Positions 8,272-16,775 of a stretch of 34,714 bases of DNA are shown here, in pieces. The stretch is taken from contig NZ_BDGJ01000164.1 of assembly GCF_002207765.1 (NCBI RefSeq), positions 19,162 to 53,875 of the forward strand. The letters run 5' to 3'. Numbering within the stretch: the stretch's first letter is position 1; every line of letters starts with the position of its first letter. Under the pieces are notes generated by a model that saw only the letters and a program-made list of their open reading frames with translations, was not told the origin of the DNA and did not search any database. This DNA is from Calderihabitans maritimus. Its GTDB lineage: Bacteria; Bacillota; KKC1; Calderihabitantales; Calderihabitantaceae. A program made the position numbers and the translations under genes.

Positions 8272-8928
8272 ATGGTTGAAACAAAAGAGAGCTTGGCGAA
8301 GGATAAAAAGATAAGTGTCTGGGCAGCTGCCGGTATAATTGTTCTGGTTATTGTCATTATCATTGGTTCAGGCATGTTTATAGGGAGACAGTTTTTCTGG
8401 AACCAGCAGGAAAGGATGACCAAGCTGGAGCATGACCTTCAGGTGGCGGTGGCCAATGTGCAACGGGAGCCGGAGAATCCTGCTTACCGGGTGGATCTGG
8501 GCTATGTATACTTTCGCATGGGTGACTACGAGTCGGCGGAGAAGGAATTTGCTAATGCGCTCAAGCTGGACCCTGGTCGGTTAAGCGCCAAGTATAATTT
8601 GGCTCTTCTTAAAGCCGAATTAAAGGAATTTGATACAGCGAAAACGTTGCTGGAAGAGGTAGTAAGAGACAACCCTAAATTTATATCCGGACATGCCAGC
8701 CTGGGCAACCTCTACCTGCTTATGGAGGAGTATGACAAAGCGCTGGAAGAATTTAATACAGTACTTAAGCTGTTTCCCACCTCCAGTGATGCCTACTATT
8801 ATATTGGACAAACCTACGAAAAAATGGGCCAAATAGAAAAGGCCAGGGAAAATTACGAGCAGGCGCTGAAGTTTGATCCCAAACACCAGGGGGCCAACGA
8901 GGCACTCAAGAAGCTGGAGGCAGACTAG
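8272..8928 (+). CDS. Membrane-anchored TPR protein (unit 3)
   Basis: A 218-residue protein: a charged N-terminus, one membrane segment (about 18-42) and four tetratricopeptide repeats (about 65-205), including repeats of the type YRVDLGYVYFRMGDYESAEK. It has the same length and architecture as the TPR protein at 122, and so is the paralogous first gene of the second full TPR/NHL/cytochrome unit. The ATG at 8272 is chosen because GGGAG (8260-8264) lies 7 nt upstream; a TTG two codons earlier is less likely. The TPR domain is probably extracytoplasmic. It is inferred to scaffold assembly or export of the downstream NHL protein and cytochrome. Confidence 0.85.
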   Translation: MVETKESLAKDKKISVWAAAGIIVLVIVIIIGSGMFIGRQFFWNQQERMTKLEHDLQVAVANVQREPENPAYRVDLGYVYFRMGDYESAEKEFANALKLDPGRLSAKYNLALLKAELKEFDTAKTLLEEVVRDNPKFISGHASLGNLYLLMEEYDKALEEFNTVLKLFPTSSDAYYYIGQTYEKMGQIEKARENYEQALKFDPKHQGANEALKKLEAD

Positions 8929-8954
8929 CCATAAGATTCGGAGGAGGATAGAAC

Positions 8955-9941
8955 GTGAGGGTTACAACGCTGGTCATTATTATCTTAGTGATCGCCCTGG
9001 CCGGTACCATTACCTTCGGGGTGTTTTACCTGACGAAAGAGGACCCTATAGAGAAAGTCAGAGCCATAGTCCCTCCGGTGGTGGAAGAAAATAATCCGCC
9101 GGAGTTCAGGTTTGCGTTCTACGGCGATGCCGAAAAGAATGTATTACTGGAAAAACCCCTGGATGCAGCCGTGGCCGGGGGCAAAATCTACGTAACGGAT
9201 TCCCGAAATCACCGAATTCTGGTTTTTGACTATAACGGTAAGCTGGTGAATGCGTTTGGGGAGGACTATCTGAAGACACCATACGGAGTTGCCGTTAGCG
9301 GGAGCAGGGTTTACGTGAGTGATGCTGCGGCAAGCCGGATTGTTATCTTTAACAGGGATGGAAAGTTCGAAGGTTACTTCGAGCCCAAGAAAGAAGGGAA
9401 GCAGTTTCATCCCCGGGACAAGTATGCAATCGCTCCGGTAGGAGACCTGCAGGTTAAAGGTGGCAAAATTTATGTATCTCTGATTAAATCTGACCGAGTT
9501 CTAGTATTTGATCTGAAGGGGAACTTACAATTAGAAATCGGTGAGGCAGGAGTGGGTGCGGGCGAGTTTAGGGCCCCCCATGGACTGGCGGTAGACGACG
9601 AGGGCAACATTTACGTGGCTGATTCCGGTAACAACCGCATCCAGGTCTTCGGACCGGACGGCCGATACTTGAAGACCTTGGGGGGAGAAGAAGGGCAAAT
9701 GGGCAAACTTACTACGGTCCGGGGGGTCGCCTTGGACCAGCGGGGCAACATTTACGCGGTAATGAATTTGACCAATAAGGTTGTTGTTTTCGGTAAGGAC
9801 GGCAAAGCTCTCTTTCAGTTTGGTTCCCCCGGCGCCGAGCACGGTCAATTGGGTCTACCTAACGGTATTTTCATCGACAGCAACGGCCGGATTTACGTGG
9901 TAGAGATGGGTAACCACCGGGTTTCGGTATTCGGGTATTGA
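8955..9941 (+). CDS. NHL-repeat beta-propeller protein (unit 3)
   Basis: A 328-residue protein starting at GTG 8955 behind a GGAGGA ribosome binding site. It has an N-terminal membrane segment (about 4-26) and about six NHL blades; a clear blade is IYVADSGNNRIQVFG. It is the closest paralogue of the NHL protein at 3193, including the same irregular fourth-blade region (APVGD..KIYVSLIKSDRVLVFD). The following cytochrome is likewise the closest paralogue of the one following 3193. It lacks any catalytic signature. Probable placement is outside the membrane, as a dedicated partner of the hexaheme cytochrome 51 bp downstream. Confidence 0.86.
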   Translation: MRVTTLVIIILVIALAGTITFGVFYLTKEDPIEKVRAIVPPVVEENNPPEFRFAFYGDAEKNVLLEKPLDAAVAGGKIYVTDSRNHRILVFDYNGKLVNAFGEDYLKTPYGVAVSGSRVYVSDAAASRIVIFNRDGKFEGYFEPKKEGKQFHPRDKYAIAPVGDLQVKGGKIYVSLIKSDRVLVFDLKGNLQLEIGEAGVGAGEFRAPHGLAVDDEGNIYVADSGNNRIQVFGPDGRYLKTLGGEEGQMGKLTTVRGVALDQRGNIYAVMNLTNKVVVFGKDGKALFQFGSPGAEHGQLGLPNGIFIDSNGRIYVVEMGNHRVSVFGY

Positions 9942-9992
9942 AGTTTGGGGTGCCATAAAACCCCGTAGTTATTCTGGAAAGGAGGTGAAAAG

Positions 9993-10958
9993 GTGAAACG
10001 GCTGAGCATTTTAGTTGTCCTCTCGCTGGTTTTCTTGCTGGCTCTGGGTGCAGGCAGCGCACTGGCGGCTACCAACGGTCCCCACGGTAATTATTCCGCC
10101 GATACCGATGCCTGCGGTCAGTGTCATAGCACCCACGCCGGTAATGCCGCGAACTTAATCAAGTTCACTCTGTCAGGGAGCTATAACGCTGTTTATGAAA
10201 CCTGTACCGCCTGTCACAGTGATACTGGTTCCAGCAAGTATGATGTCATTAACGGAGTCATTTATGATCCTTCGGCTAATGCAGGTGCTGGTGGATACTG
10301 GGCTGCTTCTGGCGGTGGGTTTGACAACGTATTAACAGGCGGTGAACCCGCGGCTGACTTGACCGGCGTTGTCGCTACCACGTCCTCCCATGACGTTAAG
10401 GGGACGGGCGAAATCTTCGCCCCTGGTGGCGACAGCACGACGGGTAATGGTTTTACGGAGTTTTCCTGCTCCAACTGCCATGACCCTCATGGTACCAGCA
10501 ACAGCCGTCAGTTGATCAGTGCCACGACGGTAACCATTACCGTTGACCCAACGACTGAACTGAAGGATGAGGCCATTAAATATGAAGCAGGTATTAACGC
10601 TTTCTGCGGCAGTTGCCACACTGACTTTAACGTGGGCACCGGATCGGGGGACACTGCGGCCGGTACTTACTCTACCCATACCAGACACGCCGTGGGAGTT
10701 GACCCGGCAACCTATCCGGGGACCAATGCGGCCAGCTGGACCACGGGTTATCTGTCGCAGCCCAGCGCGACATTGCCCTTGCAGTTCGACGGCGTAAACC
10801 AGCAATTAACCTGTCTTACCTGCCATTACGCTCATGGTACGGCAGCAACCAACATAGTCACCTTTGACCGGGTGAGCAACTTCGGCGGCACCAGCAATTC
10901 GAGTACCCTGCTGCGGCAGAACAACCGGGGCGTATGCGAGAGCTGTCATAACAAGTAA
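9993..10958 (+). CDS. Hexaheme c-type cytochrome, OmcS-like (unit 3)
   Basis: A 321-residue exported protein. It starts at GTG 9993 behind AAAGGAGGTG, with a signal peptide cleaved near residue 25 (GSALA). CXXCH sites lie at about 41, 71, 159, 205, 274 and 315. The heme-motif order (CGQCHSTH, CTACHSD, HDVKGTG..APGG, CSNCHDPHG, FCGSCHTDF, RHAVGVDPA, CLTCHYAHG, terminal CESCHNK) is that of OmcS-like filament cytochromes. The mature protein is rich in Thr, Ser, Gly and Ala and low in charge, which fits a surface-exposed, tightly packed polymer. A decayed copy of its last about 25 codons lies inverted at 22399-22473. Filament formation is inferred. Confidence 0.88.
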   Translation: MKRLSILVVLSLVFLLALGAGSALAATNGPHGNYSADTDACGQCHSTHAGNAANLIKFTLSGSYNAVYETCTACHSDTGSSKYDVINGVIYDPSANAGAGGYWAASGGGFDNVLTGGEPAADLTGVVATTSSHDVKGTGEIFAPGGDSTTGNGFTEFSCSNCHDPHGTSNSRQLISATTVTITVDPTTELKDEAIKYEAGINAFCGSCHTDFNVGTGSGDTAAGTYSTHTRHAVGVDPATYPGTNAASWTTGYLSQPSATLPLQFDGVNQQLTCLTCHYAHGTAATNIVTFDRVSNFGGTSNSSTLLRQNNRGVCESCHNK

Positions 10959-10965
10959 AAGTAAA

Positions 10966-11016
10966 CCACCGCTTACATACGGTGGCCCTAAGGGAAGGGG
11001 GCTATGCCCCCCTCCC
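10966..11016 (+). other. Two consecutive hairpins downstream of unit 3
   Basis: CCACCG (10966-10971) pairs with CGGTGG (10980-10985). GGGAAGGGGG (10992-11001) pairs, with one mismatch, with CCCCCCTCCC (11007-11016) across a 5-nt loop. There is no T run, so these may stabilise the mRNA 3' end or act as a weak terminator. Confidence 0.4.
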
Positions 11017-11108
11017 GTTCAATAACAAGTGGAAAATGATGCTATTTTTCATAATTATACTACTAAATCGGCGCGTTATAGCTATAGCACGTATTTATGG
11101 CCCGCGTA

Positions 11109-11161
11109 CAATCCCTGAAGCAGGAGCTTCACTTTGTTTGGAGGTCTTGCTTCAGGGATTG
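11109..11161 (+). promoter_or_regulatory. Long leader stem-loop with a competing internal hairpin, upstream of the giant-cytochrome operon
   Basis: CAATCCCTGAAGCA (11109-11122) and TGCTTCAGGGATTG (11148-11161) form a perfect 14-bp inverted repeat with a 25-nt loop. The 5' arm can instead pair locally as GAAGC-AGGA-GCTTC (11117-11130). The two structures are mutually exclusive, as in a leader switch. It ends 29 bp before the NHL start codon at 11191. There is no T run after it. The stretch 11017-11108 otherwise holds only AT-rich sequence with a possible TATACT at 11056. Confidence 0.5.
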
Positions 11162-11190
11162 AACCGGCTCTATCTTTGAAAGGTGGTAGG

Positions 11191-12153
11191 ATGATAGCGG
11201 TGAAAAGGCGGTGGATAATGGCAAGAGGAATGTTATTGGTTCTAATAGCGGTTGCCCTTACGACAGGTCTGCGAGGGGAGAACCGCAAAGAAGAAACCGT
11301 TCGACCTGTTAAGCTTGCCGATAAACCGGAGTTGCTTTACGGAATATATGGTAACGGGCTGGAGAAGCCGGTGGGAGTTGCGTTGGATGAGCGGGGATAC
11401 GTTTATGTAGCGGATGCCGGCAGTCACCAGATAAAAGTATTTAGTCCCGGCGGCAGGCCGGTGATGGCATTTGGCAAACCGGGAACCGAACCGGGCCAGT
11501 TGAACTACCCCTACGGGCTGGCTTTTACCCCGGAGGGGGAACTGCTGGTGTCTGACCCGGCAAATGAGCGGGTATCCATATATTCTCGTAAGGGCCATTT
11601 CCTTAAAACGCTCGTATCCGGCGGGAACGACCTGGGCCTTATCAGGCCTGGTGGACTGACGGTGAAAGGTGATGTGATATACATTAGTGACCTCTGGGGA
11701 CATCAGATTGTAGTTGTGGACGGACAGGGAAAACTGGTGCGAAGGATAGGTAGGCCGGGCAGCGGTGGAGGAGAGCTCCGGTACCCACAGAGTGTGGCAA
11801 TTGATGACCAAGGGCGGTTATGGGTAGCTGATGCCGGGAACAATCGCATTCAAGTTTTTGATAAAGAAGGTAATTTCCTGTTTATGATCGGTGGAGAGAA
11901 CAGCCCGGTGAGTTTCGGTCTGCTCCGAGGCATCGCTATTGACAATTTGCAAAGGGTGCTGATAGCTGATTCCATCAACAGTACCATTAGAGTTTTTGAC
12001 CCGGAAGGGAAAGAACTGTTTTCCTTCGGTGGATACGGTGAGGAGGAAACACAGTTCATTTATCCCATAGGGTTGGCCGTCGGTGAGGACGGTAAAATCT
12101 ATGTGGCCGACCGCGGAAACCAACGGGTACAGGTCTGGGGCTATCGAAGGTAG
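11191..12153 (+). CDS. NHL-repeat beta-propeller protein (paired with the giant cytochrome)
   Basis: A 320-residue protein. The ATG at 11191 follows AAAGGTGG (11179-11186); a frame extension back to 11134 runs through the leader hairpin and is unlikely to be used. An N-terminal signal or anchor segment (about 12-28) is followed by six NHL blades, among them VYVADAGSHQIKVF, LWVADAGNNRIQVFD and IYVADRGNQRVQVWG. It resembles the NHL protein at 23842 more than the others: both have RLWV-D-AGN-RIQVFD followed by LRGIAID/LRGVAVD. Both are adjacent to cytochromes with CX3CH and CX4CH motifs. It ends 9 bp before the giant cytochrome, so the two are certainly cotranscribed. Confidence 0.86.
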   Translation: MIAVKRRWIMARGMLLVLIAVALTTGLRGENRKEETVRPVKLADKPELLYGIYGNGLEKPVGVALDERGYVYVADAGSHQIKVFSPGGRPVMAFGKPGTEPGQLNYPYGLAFTPEGELLVSDPANERVSIYSRKGHFLKTLVSGGNDLGLIRPGGLTVKGDVIYISDLWGHQIVVVDGQGKLVRRIGRPGSGGGELRYPQSVAIDDQGRLWVADAGNNRIQVFDKEGNFLFMIGGENSPVSFGLLRGIAIDNLQRVLIADSINSTIRVFDPEGKELFSFGGYGEEETQFIYPIGLAVGEDGKIYVADRGNQRVQVWGYRR

Positions 12154-12162
12154 GTAATTGAT

Positions 12163-15100
12163 ATGCGTGGATGGTTACAGGCATATGGAACGGTAAAGAA
12201 GCTTTTTCCAGGAGCGAAGCAACTGGCAATACTGTTGTTAATGGCGGGTATTGCATTGAGTAATCCTTTTTATGCCAGGGCAGCCACGACCGGTGCTTTA
12301 TATCCTGGCACCGCCACCTATTCCGGTACCATTTACGGTAACGCTAATGATGTGCTTGCCGACGATGGCACCTCCGTCGGTGTGGATAGTGCTGATTCTA
12401 GCTTAACTGTTTCCGGTTTCAGCATGGGTAATGAAGGTGATATTAACAGCATTATCTTTTACTGGGACATCACGGACTTCACTGGTACCGTTGATGATGA
12501 TGTAATCTACTTAGAATATTCTTATGATAACGGTACGAGTTGGAATCTTGCTTATTCATATACCACAAGTACCTTTCCGGGCCCAGGTCTAATATCCTAT
12601 CCGGCCGGTGATGTCCCGGTAGGTTGGACTAATGTAGATATAGCCAATGTGCAGATGCGCATCCGTACCGTGGCCGAGCCAAACGCTAACAAGGCTGACG
12701 GGGTTGTTATTTACGCTGATGTTTTTTACATTGATGTAGATTATACTGCTGCTTCTGACACAGAGCCACCCACCTGGCCGAGCAGCAATTCGTTGAGTGT
12801 GACGGCAGCCGGCAGCACGCAGATAGATCTGAGTTGGACCAATGATGCCAGCGACAACGTTGGAGTAGACCACTGGGAGGTATGGCGGAGCACCACAGCG
12901 GGAGGCCCGTATACCCTGATTGATGACACACTTCCTGCCGGTAGCAGTTCTTACAGTGATACCACGGTAACCGGCGGTAATACTTATTATTACGTGGTGC
13001 GGGTGGTCGACGCCGCTGGTAACTATACCGAGAGTAATGAGGCAAGTGATACTACCCCGTCCGGGACTACAGCGACCACCGGGGCTTTATATCCCACGAG
13101 CGCCACTCCTTCCGGTACTGTCAGCAACCCCGATTATGTGCTTGCCGACGATGGCACCTCTGCTGGGGTGGATTCTGCTGATTCCAGCTTAACTGCTTCC
13201 GGTTTTAGCATGGGTAATGAAGGTGATATTAACAGCATTACGTTTTACTGGGATATCACGGGCTTCACTGGTACCGTTGATGATGATGAAATCTATTTAG
13301 AATATTCTTATGATAATGGTACGAGTTGGAATCTTGCTTATTCATATACCACAAGTACTTTTCCGGGCCCAGGTCTGATATCCTATCCGGCCAGTGATGT
13401 CCCGGTAGGTTGGACCAGTACAGATATTACGAATGTGCAGATGCGGATCCGTACCGTGGCCAAGCCAAACGCTAACCAGGCCGACGGGGTTACCATTTAT
13501 GCCGATGTCTTTTACATCGATGTAGAATACACTCCCTTCGATACCGAACCGCCCAACTGGCCCAGCTCCAGTTCGCTTGCGGCGAATGCGGTGGGGCCTG
13601 CCCAGGTGGATCTGACCTGGACCAACGATGCCACCGACAACGTGGGGGTTACCGGCTGGGAGATTTACCGCAAGTTGAGTTCCGAGGCTACCTGGCCGGG
13701 AACACCGATAGATACCGCCCCGGCAGGAGCCAGCTCCTATTCCGACACCACCGTGTCGCCCGAAACCAGTTATGACTACAAGATCAGGGCTAAGGACGGC
13801 GGGGGTAATACCAGCAGTTGGAGCAATGTGGCCAGTGCCACCACTCCGCCCGATACCACGGCACCCGGGTGGCCCAGCTCTAATTCACTGACCGCCAGTG
13901 CCGTCAGCGGCAGCCAGGTGGATTTGAGCTGGACCAATGATGCTACCGACAATGTGGGGGTTACCGGCTGGGAGATTTACCGCAAGTTGAGTTCTGAAGG
14001 CACCTGGCCGGGAACGCCGATAGATACCGCCCCGGCAGGAGCCAGCTCCTATTCCGATACAACCGTAAATGATAATACCGGTTACGATTACCGCATCCGG
14101 GCGGTAGACGCTGCGGGCAACGGCAGCGTCTGGAGCAACACGGCGAGCGTTACTACGCCGGATGAAACGCCACCGGTAGTGGTGAGTGAGTTGCCGGCAA
14201 GTGGCTCTGCCAATGTCCTCCGCGGCACTTTAATCAAAGTCACCTTTAATGAGCCGATGGACACGACGACCTTTGATATAAATACAACCTTCCGGATCCA
14301 CGACGATACCAATAATGTTTATATTACCGGTGGAACACTAACCTTTGAAAACGGGGACAAGACGGCTGTATTCGACTCAACCGACCCGCTGGCGGCCAAT
14401 GCCGCATTTACGGTGACGGTTACTACGGGCGTTACGGATGCGGCGGGCAATAACCTGGCCGCCGACTACTCGTGGAGCTTTCAGACCGGGACAGATATAT
14501 TCAAGACACCTCACGGCGGCTTTGCCACTAATGATGATGCCTGCGGCAGGTGCCATACCACCCATGCCGGAATAGGAAGCGACCTGATGCGCGCGGGTGC
14601 GGTGGATCAATTGTGTTATCTTTGTCACGATGCGGGGGGAACGGGAAGTATTTACACGGTGGAGGACGATTTTGATACCGTGGCGAAAGCCAGTACCCAC
14701 AAGGTGCCTGCCTCACAGCAGTGCAATGACTGCCATAACCCTCACCTGGACGCAGGTACCGTTCCCAAGTTGCTGGAGACATCTACGGGGCAGAATAGTG
14801 ACGAGCAGTACTGCTGGACCTGCCACGGAACCGGTTCGACCCTTTCCACGGATAGTGGTACTGATCCTGCGGGTAATGCCAACGACCACCAGAGCTACTA
14901 TCCCCAGGATGGGACTGGCCATGACGATGTTTCTTTGGAGCCTTCCTCCGGAACATTGATTAAGTGCTTGGGGTGCCATGAAGAGCACGGTTCTGATTTT
15001 ACCAAGCTGTTGCAGGTGGACCCCAACGGCGACAGTACCAATATTACGGGGAACGACAAGAGCTTCTGTTACGAGTGCCATACCGGTGCCATTGCAGGGG

Positions 15101-16713
15101 CCGACAGCGCCTGGGACGGCAAGATCGTAAACGACAGCGGGGGGCACACGCAGAACTGCACTGTCTGCCACGATCCCCACGGAACGCCCAATGACGACCA
15201 TTACACCATTTTCCCGTACTCCATGACCCCGGTGGGGACGAGTCGTGATAATACCAATTACCCATATAACTCCAATGACTTCAAGCAGTGCTGGGACGGG
15301 AGCTGTCACGTGGGAACGGATACCCAACTGACCCAGACGACGAAGAATGCCGACAATACCGCTCCTACCGGGTTCTGGCAGGAAGATTTATATAATTCCA
15401 ATCCTAGCGACGAACGGGTTAACCTGCATAACTTCCATTTGAATTTAGACCAGTACCGGCCGGGCCGGGGTAACGCCGTTTGCAAAGAATGTCACCGCCC
15501 CCATGGGCCTATAAGCAGCGAAAATCCCGACCTGAAACACCGGGTGGGATTTCCATCCAGTACCGTCGCAGCCAATTCGTTAGCCAATCCGCAGTATGAC
15601 CATCTTGATAGTGGAGCTGGTGATCCTAATGATGGAGGCACCTGTGACCTGACATGTCATGGGTATGTCCATACAAACGTAACCTATAACAACGGCGGCG
15701 CAGGTGGCGGAACGGTAAGTTCCGGAGGACAGGACTGCAGCGATGGCTGCCATAGTAACACTTTGGTGCAGGATATGGGGACCTCTTCTACTATGTACCG
15801 GCACCAGGTTACCAGCCCCGCCGCCACCTATGACGGGGAAACGGTAGGCCCGGGCGAGACCACCTGTTTAAGCCTGTGTCATACCGACCACGATATTTTT
15901 AACAGCCAGATCGGAACGGAGGCTTCGCCTTTCCTGAGAGAATATGGTGGAAATACGTCGATACCGCCGAGCAGCGGGATCCCCGCCAGCCAGGCGAACA
16001 CTTTGTGTCTGTCTTCGGCCTGTCACGGGACCGCCGGTGGGATAGATGACCCCAATTACAACTCGCCCAGTGGCTACGCGGGTACCAGCGATATCGCGGC
16101 CCAGGTTAACCGCACCCAGTCAGGGTGGCACCCCATCGCCGTGCCGTTACCCGGTACGGCGAATGATACCGGCAACCCCTACGTCAATTCCAGTACCATG
16201 GTTTCGCCGTGGGATCAGGTCCAACAGCTGAAGTGTACCGACTGCCATACCCAGGAAGCGGCTCCCCTGGGGCCCCACGCCTCCAGCAACCGGTACATGC
16301 TGAAGAAACTCGGTCCCACGTCCACGGCGGGAGCCTTTGAGCTGTACGATGCCCTGTGTACCATGTGTCATGACTCGGCGGTCTACGGTTACGGTGGTAC
16401 TCCCGGTAGTGGCAGCGGTTCCAAGGCCGCAAGCACCCACTCCCAGAATAACCACTATGACGGCCGTTACGGGTGCATGGGCTGCCACGGGGGTAACCCG
16501 GAGTTTGCCGTGCTGGCCGGCGATACTGCCTATAACCCTGCGGCGGAGCGGGGCAGTATCCATGGATGGGAGTATACCTATCCGGGTGCCGGAGCGCCGG
16601 CGGCGGGGTTCGTTAACGGTTTATATATTTCCAATTATGATCCCAGCTCGTCGAAGCCCTGCACCGCCCAGACGGGGAACGACTACTGCAGTATGGCCGC
16701 AAAGTCGTTATAA
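12163..16713 (+). CDS. Giant (1516-residue) multidomain cytochrome c with FN3-like domains and CX2CH/CX3CH/CX4CH heme motifs
   Basis: The signal peptide ends near residue 42 (FYARA). Then come a beta domain of about 155 residues, an FN3 domain, a near-identical second copy of the beta domain, two further near-identical FN3 domains, and a Big_5/Ig-like domain (about 665-775). The heme region spans about 790-1445. I count 11 CXXCH sites, two CX4CH (CWDGSCH, CLSSACH) and three CX3CH (CDLTCH, CSDGCH, CLSLCH). CX4CH followed by CXXCH is known from Geobacter surface cytochromes. The FN3 array suggests wall or surface display. The C-terminus carries two more Cys without His. It is followed by ResB 62 bp downstream. 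The function (wall-spanning conduit or terminal reductase) is inferred. Confidence 0.88.
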   Translation: MRGWLQAYGTVKKLFPGAKQLAILLLMAGIALSNPFYARAATTGALYPGTATYSGTIYGNANDVLADDGTSVGVDSADSSLTVSGFSMGNEGDINSIIFYWDITDFTGTVDDDVIYLEYSYDNGTSWNLAYSYTTSTFPGPGLISYPAGDVPVGWTNVDIANVQMRIRTVAEPNANKADGVVIYADVFYIDVDYTAASDTEPPTWPSSNSLSVTAAGSTQIDLSWTNDASDNVGVDHWEVWRSTTAGGPYTLIDDTLPAGSSSYSDTTVTGGNTYYYVVRVVDAAGNYTESNEASDTTPSGTTATTGALYPTSATPSGTVSNPDYVLADDGTSAGVDSADSSLTASGFSMGNEGDINSITFYWDITGFTGTVDDDEIYLEYSYDNGTSWNLAYSYTTSTFPGPGLISYPASDVPVGWTSTDITNVQMRIRTVAKPNANQADGVTIYADVFYIDVEYTPFDTEPPNWPSSSSLAANAVGPAQVDLTWTNDATDNVGVTGWEIYRKLSSEATWPGTPIDTAPAGASSYSDTTVSPETSYDYKIRAKDGGGNTSSWSNVASATTPPDTTAPGWPSSNSLTASAVSGSQVDLSWTNDATDNVGVTGWEIYRKLSSEGTWPGTPIDTAPAGASSYSDTTVNDNTGYDYRIRAVDAAGNGSVWSNTASVTTPDETPPVVVSELPASGSANVLRGTLIKVTFNEPMDTTTFDINTTFRIHDDTNNVYITGGTLTFENGDKTAVFDSTDPLAANAAFTVTVTTGVTDAAGNNLAADYSWSFQTGTDIFKTPHGGFATNDDACGRCHTTHAGIGSDLMRAGAVDQLCYLCHDAGGTGSIYTVEDDFDTVAKASTHKVPASQQCNDCHNPHLDAGTVPKLLETSTGQNSDEQYCWTCHGTGSTLSTDSGTDPAGNANDHQSYYPQDGTGHDDVSLEPSSGTLIKCLGCHEEHGSDFTKLLQVDPNGDSTNITGNDKSFCYECHTGAIAGADSAWDGKIVNDSGGHTQNCTVCHDPHGTPNDDHYTIFPYSMTPVGTSRDNTNYPYNSNDFKQCWDGSCHVGTDTQLTQTTKNADNTAPTGFWQEDLYNSNPSDERVNLHNFHLNLDQYRPGRGNAVCKECHRPHGPISSENPDLKHRVGFPSSTVAANSLANPQYDHLDSGAGDPNDGGTCDLTCHGYVHTNVTYNNGGAGGGTVSSGGQDCSDGCHSNTLVQDMGTSSTMYRHQVTSPAATYDGETVGPGETTCLSLCHTDHDIFNSQIGTEASPFLREYGGNTSIPPSSGIPASQANTLCLSSACHGTAGGIDDPNYNSPSGYAGTSDIAAQVNRTQSGWHPIAVPLPGTANDTGNPYVNSSTMVSPWDQVQQLKCTDCHTQEAAPLGPHASSNRYMLKKLGPTSTAGAFELYDALCTMCHDSAVYGYGGTPGSGSGSKAASTHSQNNHYDGRYGCMGCHGGNPEFAVLAGDTAYNPAAERGSIHGWEYTYPGAGAPAAGFVNGLYISNYDPSSSKPCTAQTGNDYCSMAAKSL
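12292..13545 (+). repeat. Tandem duplication of a beta-domain block inside the giant cytochrome
   Basis: The block 12292-12755 recurs at about 13069-13530, roughly 777 bp later. Runs of many tens of bases are nearly identical, for example around 12528-12610 and 13305-13387, with mostly synonymous changes. The duplication covers the beta domain, with an FN3 domain lying between the copies, and looks recent. Confidence 0.8.
13556..14160 (+). repeat. Tandem duplication of an FN3 domain inside the giant cytochrome
   Basis: The FN3 domains encoded at about 13556-13855 and 13865-14160 share long identical stretches, such as the segments around 13640-13680 and 13945-13990 (encoding NVGVTGWEIYRKLSSE). 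The period is about 306 bp. It is a second, independent tandem duplication in the same gene. Confidence 0.75.
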
Positions 16714-16775
16714 GGGAAAAGAAGTAGTGAAGTTACAGTATCAGTCCGGGCAAGAAAGTCGGAAGGGGTAACGGC

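Noticed and set aside
16337-16771. A 144-codon + frame overlapping the end of the giant cytochrome
   Set aside because: It runs out of frame through CXXCH-coding DNA and is rich in Pro, Arg, Thr and Val as expected of a shifted frame; it does not continue the heme protein, so a frameshift there is not supported.
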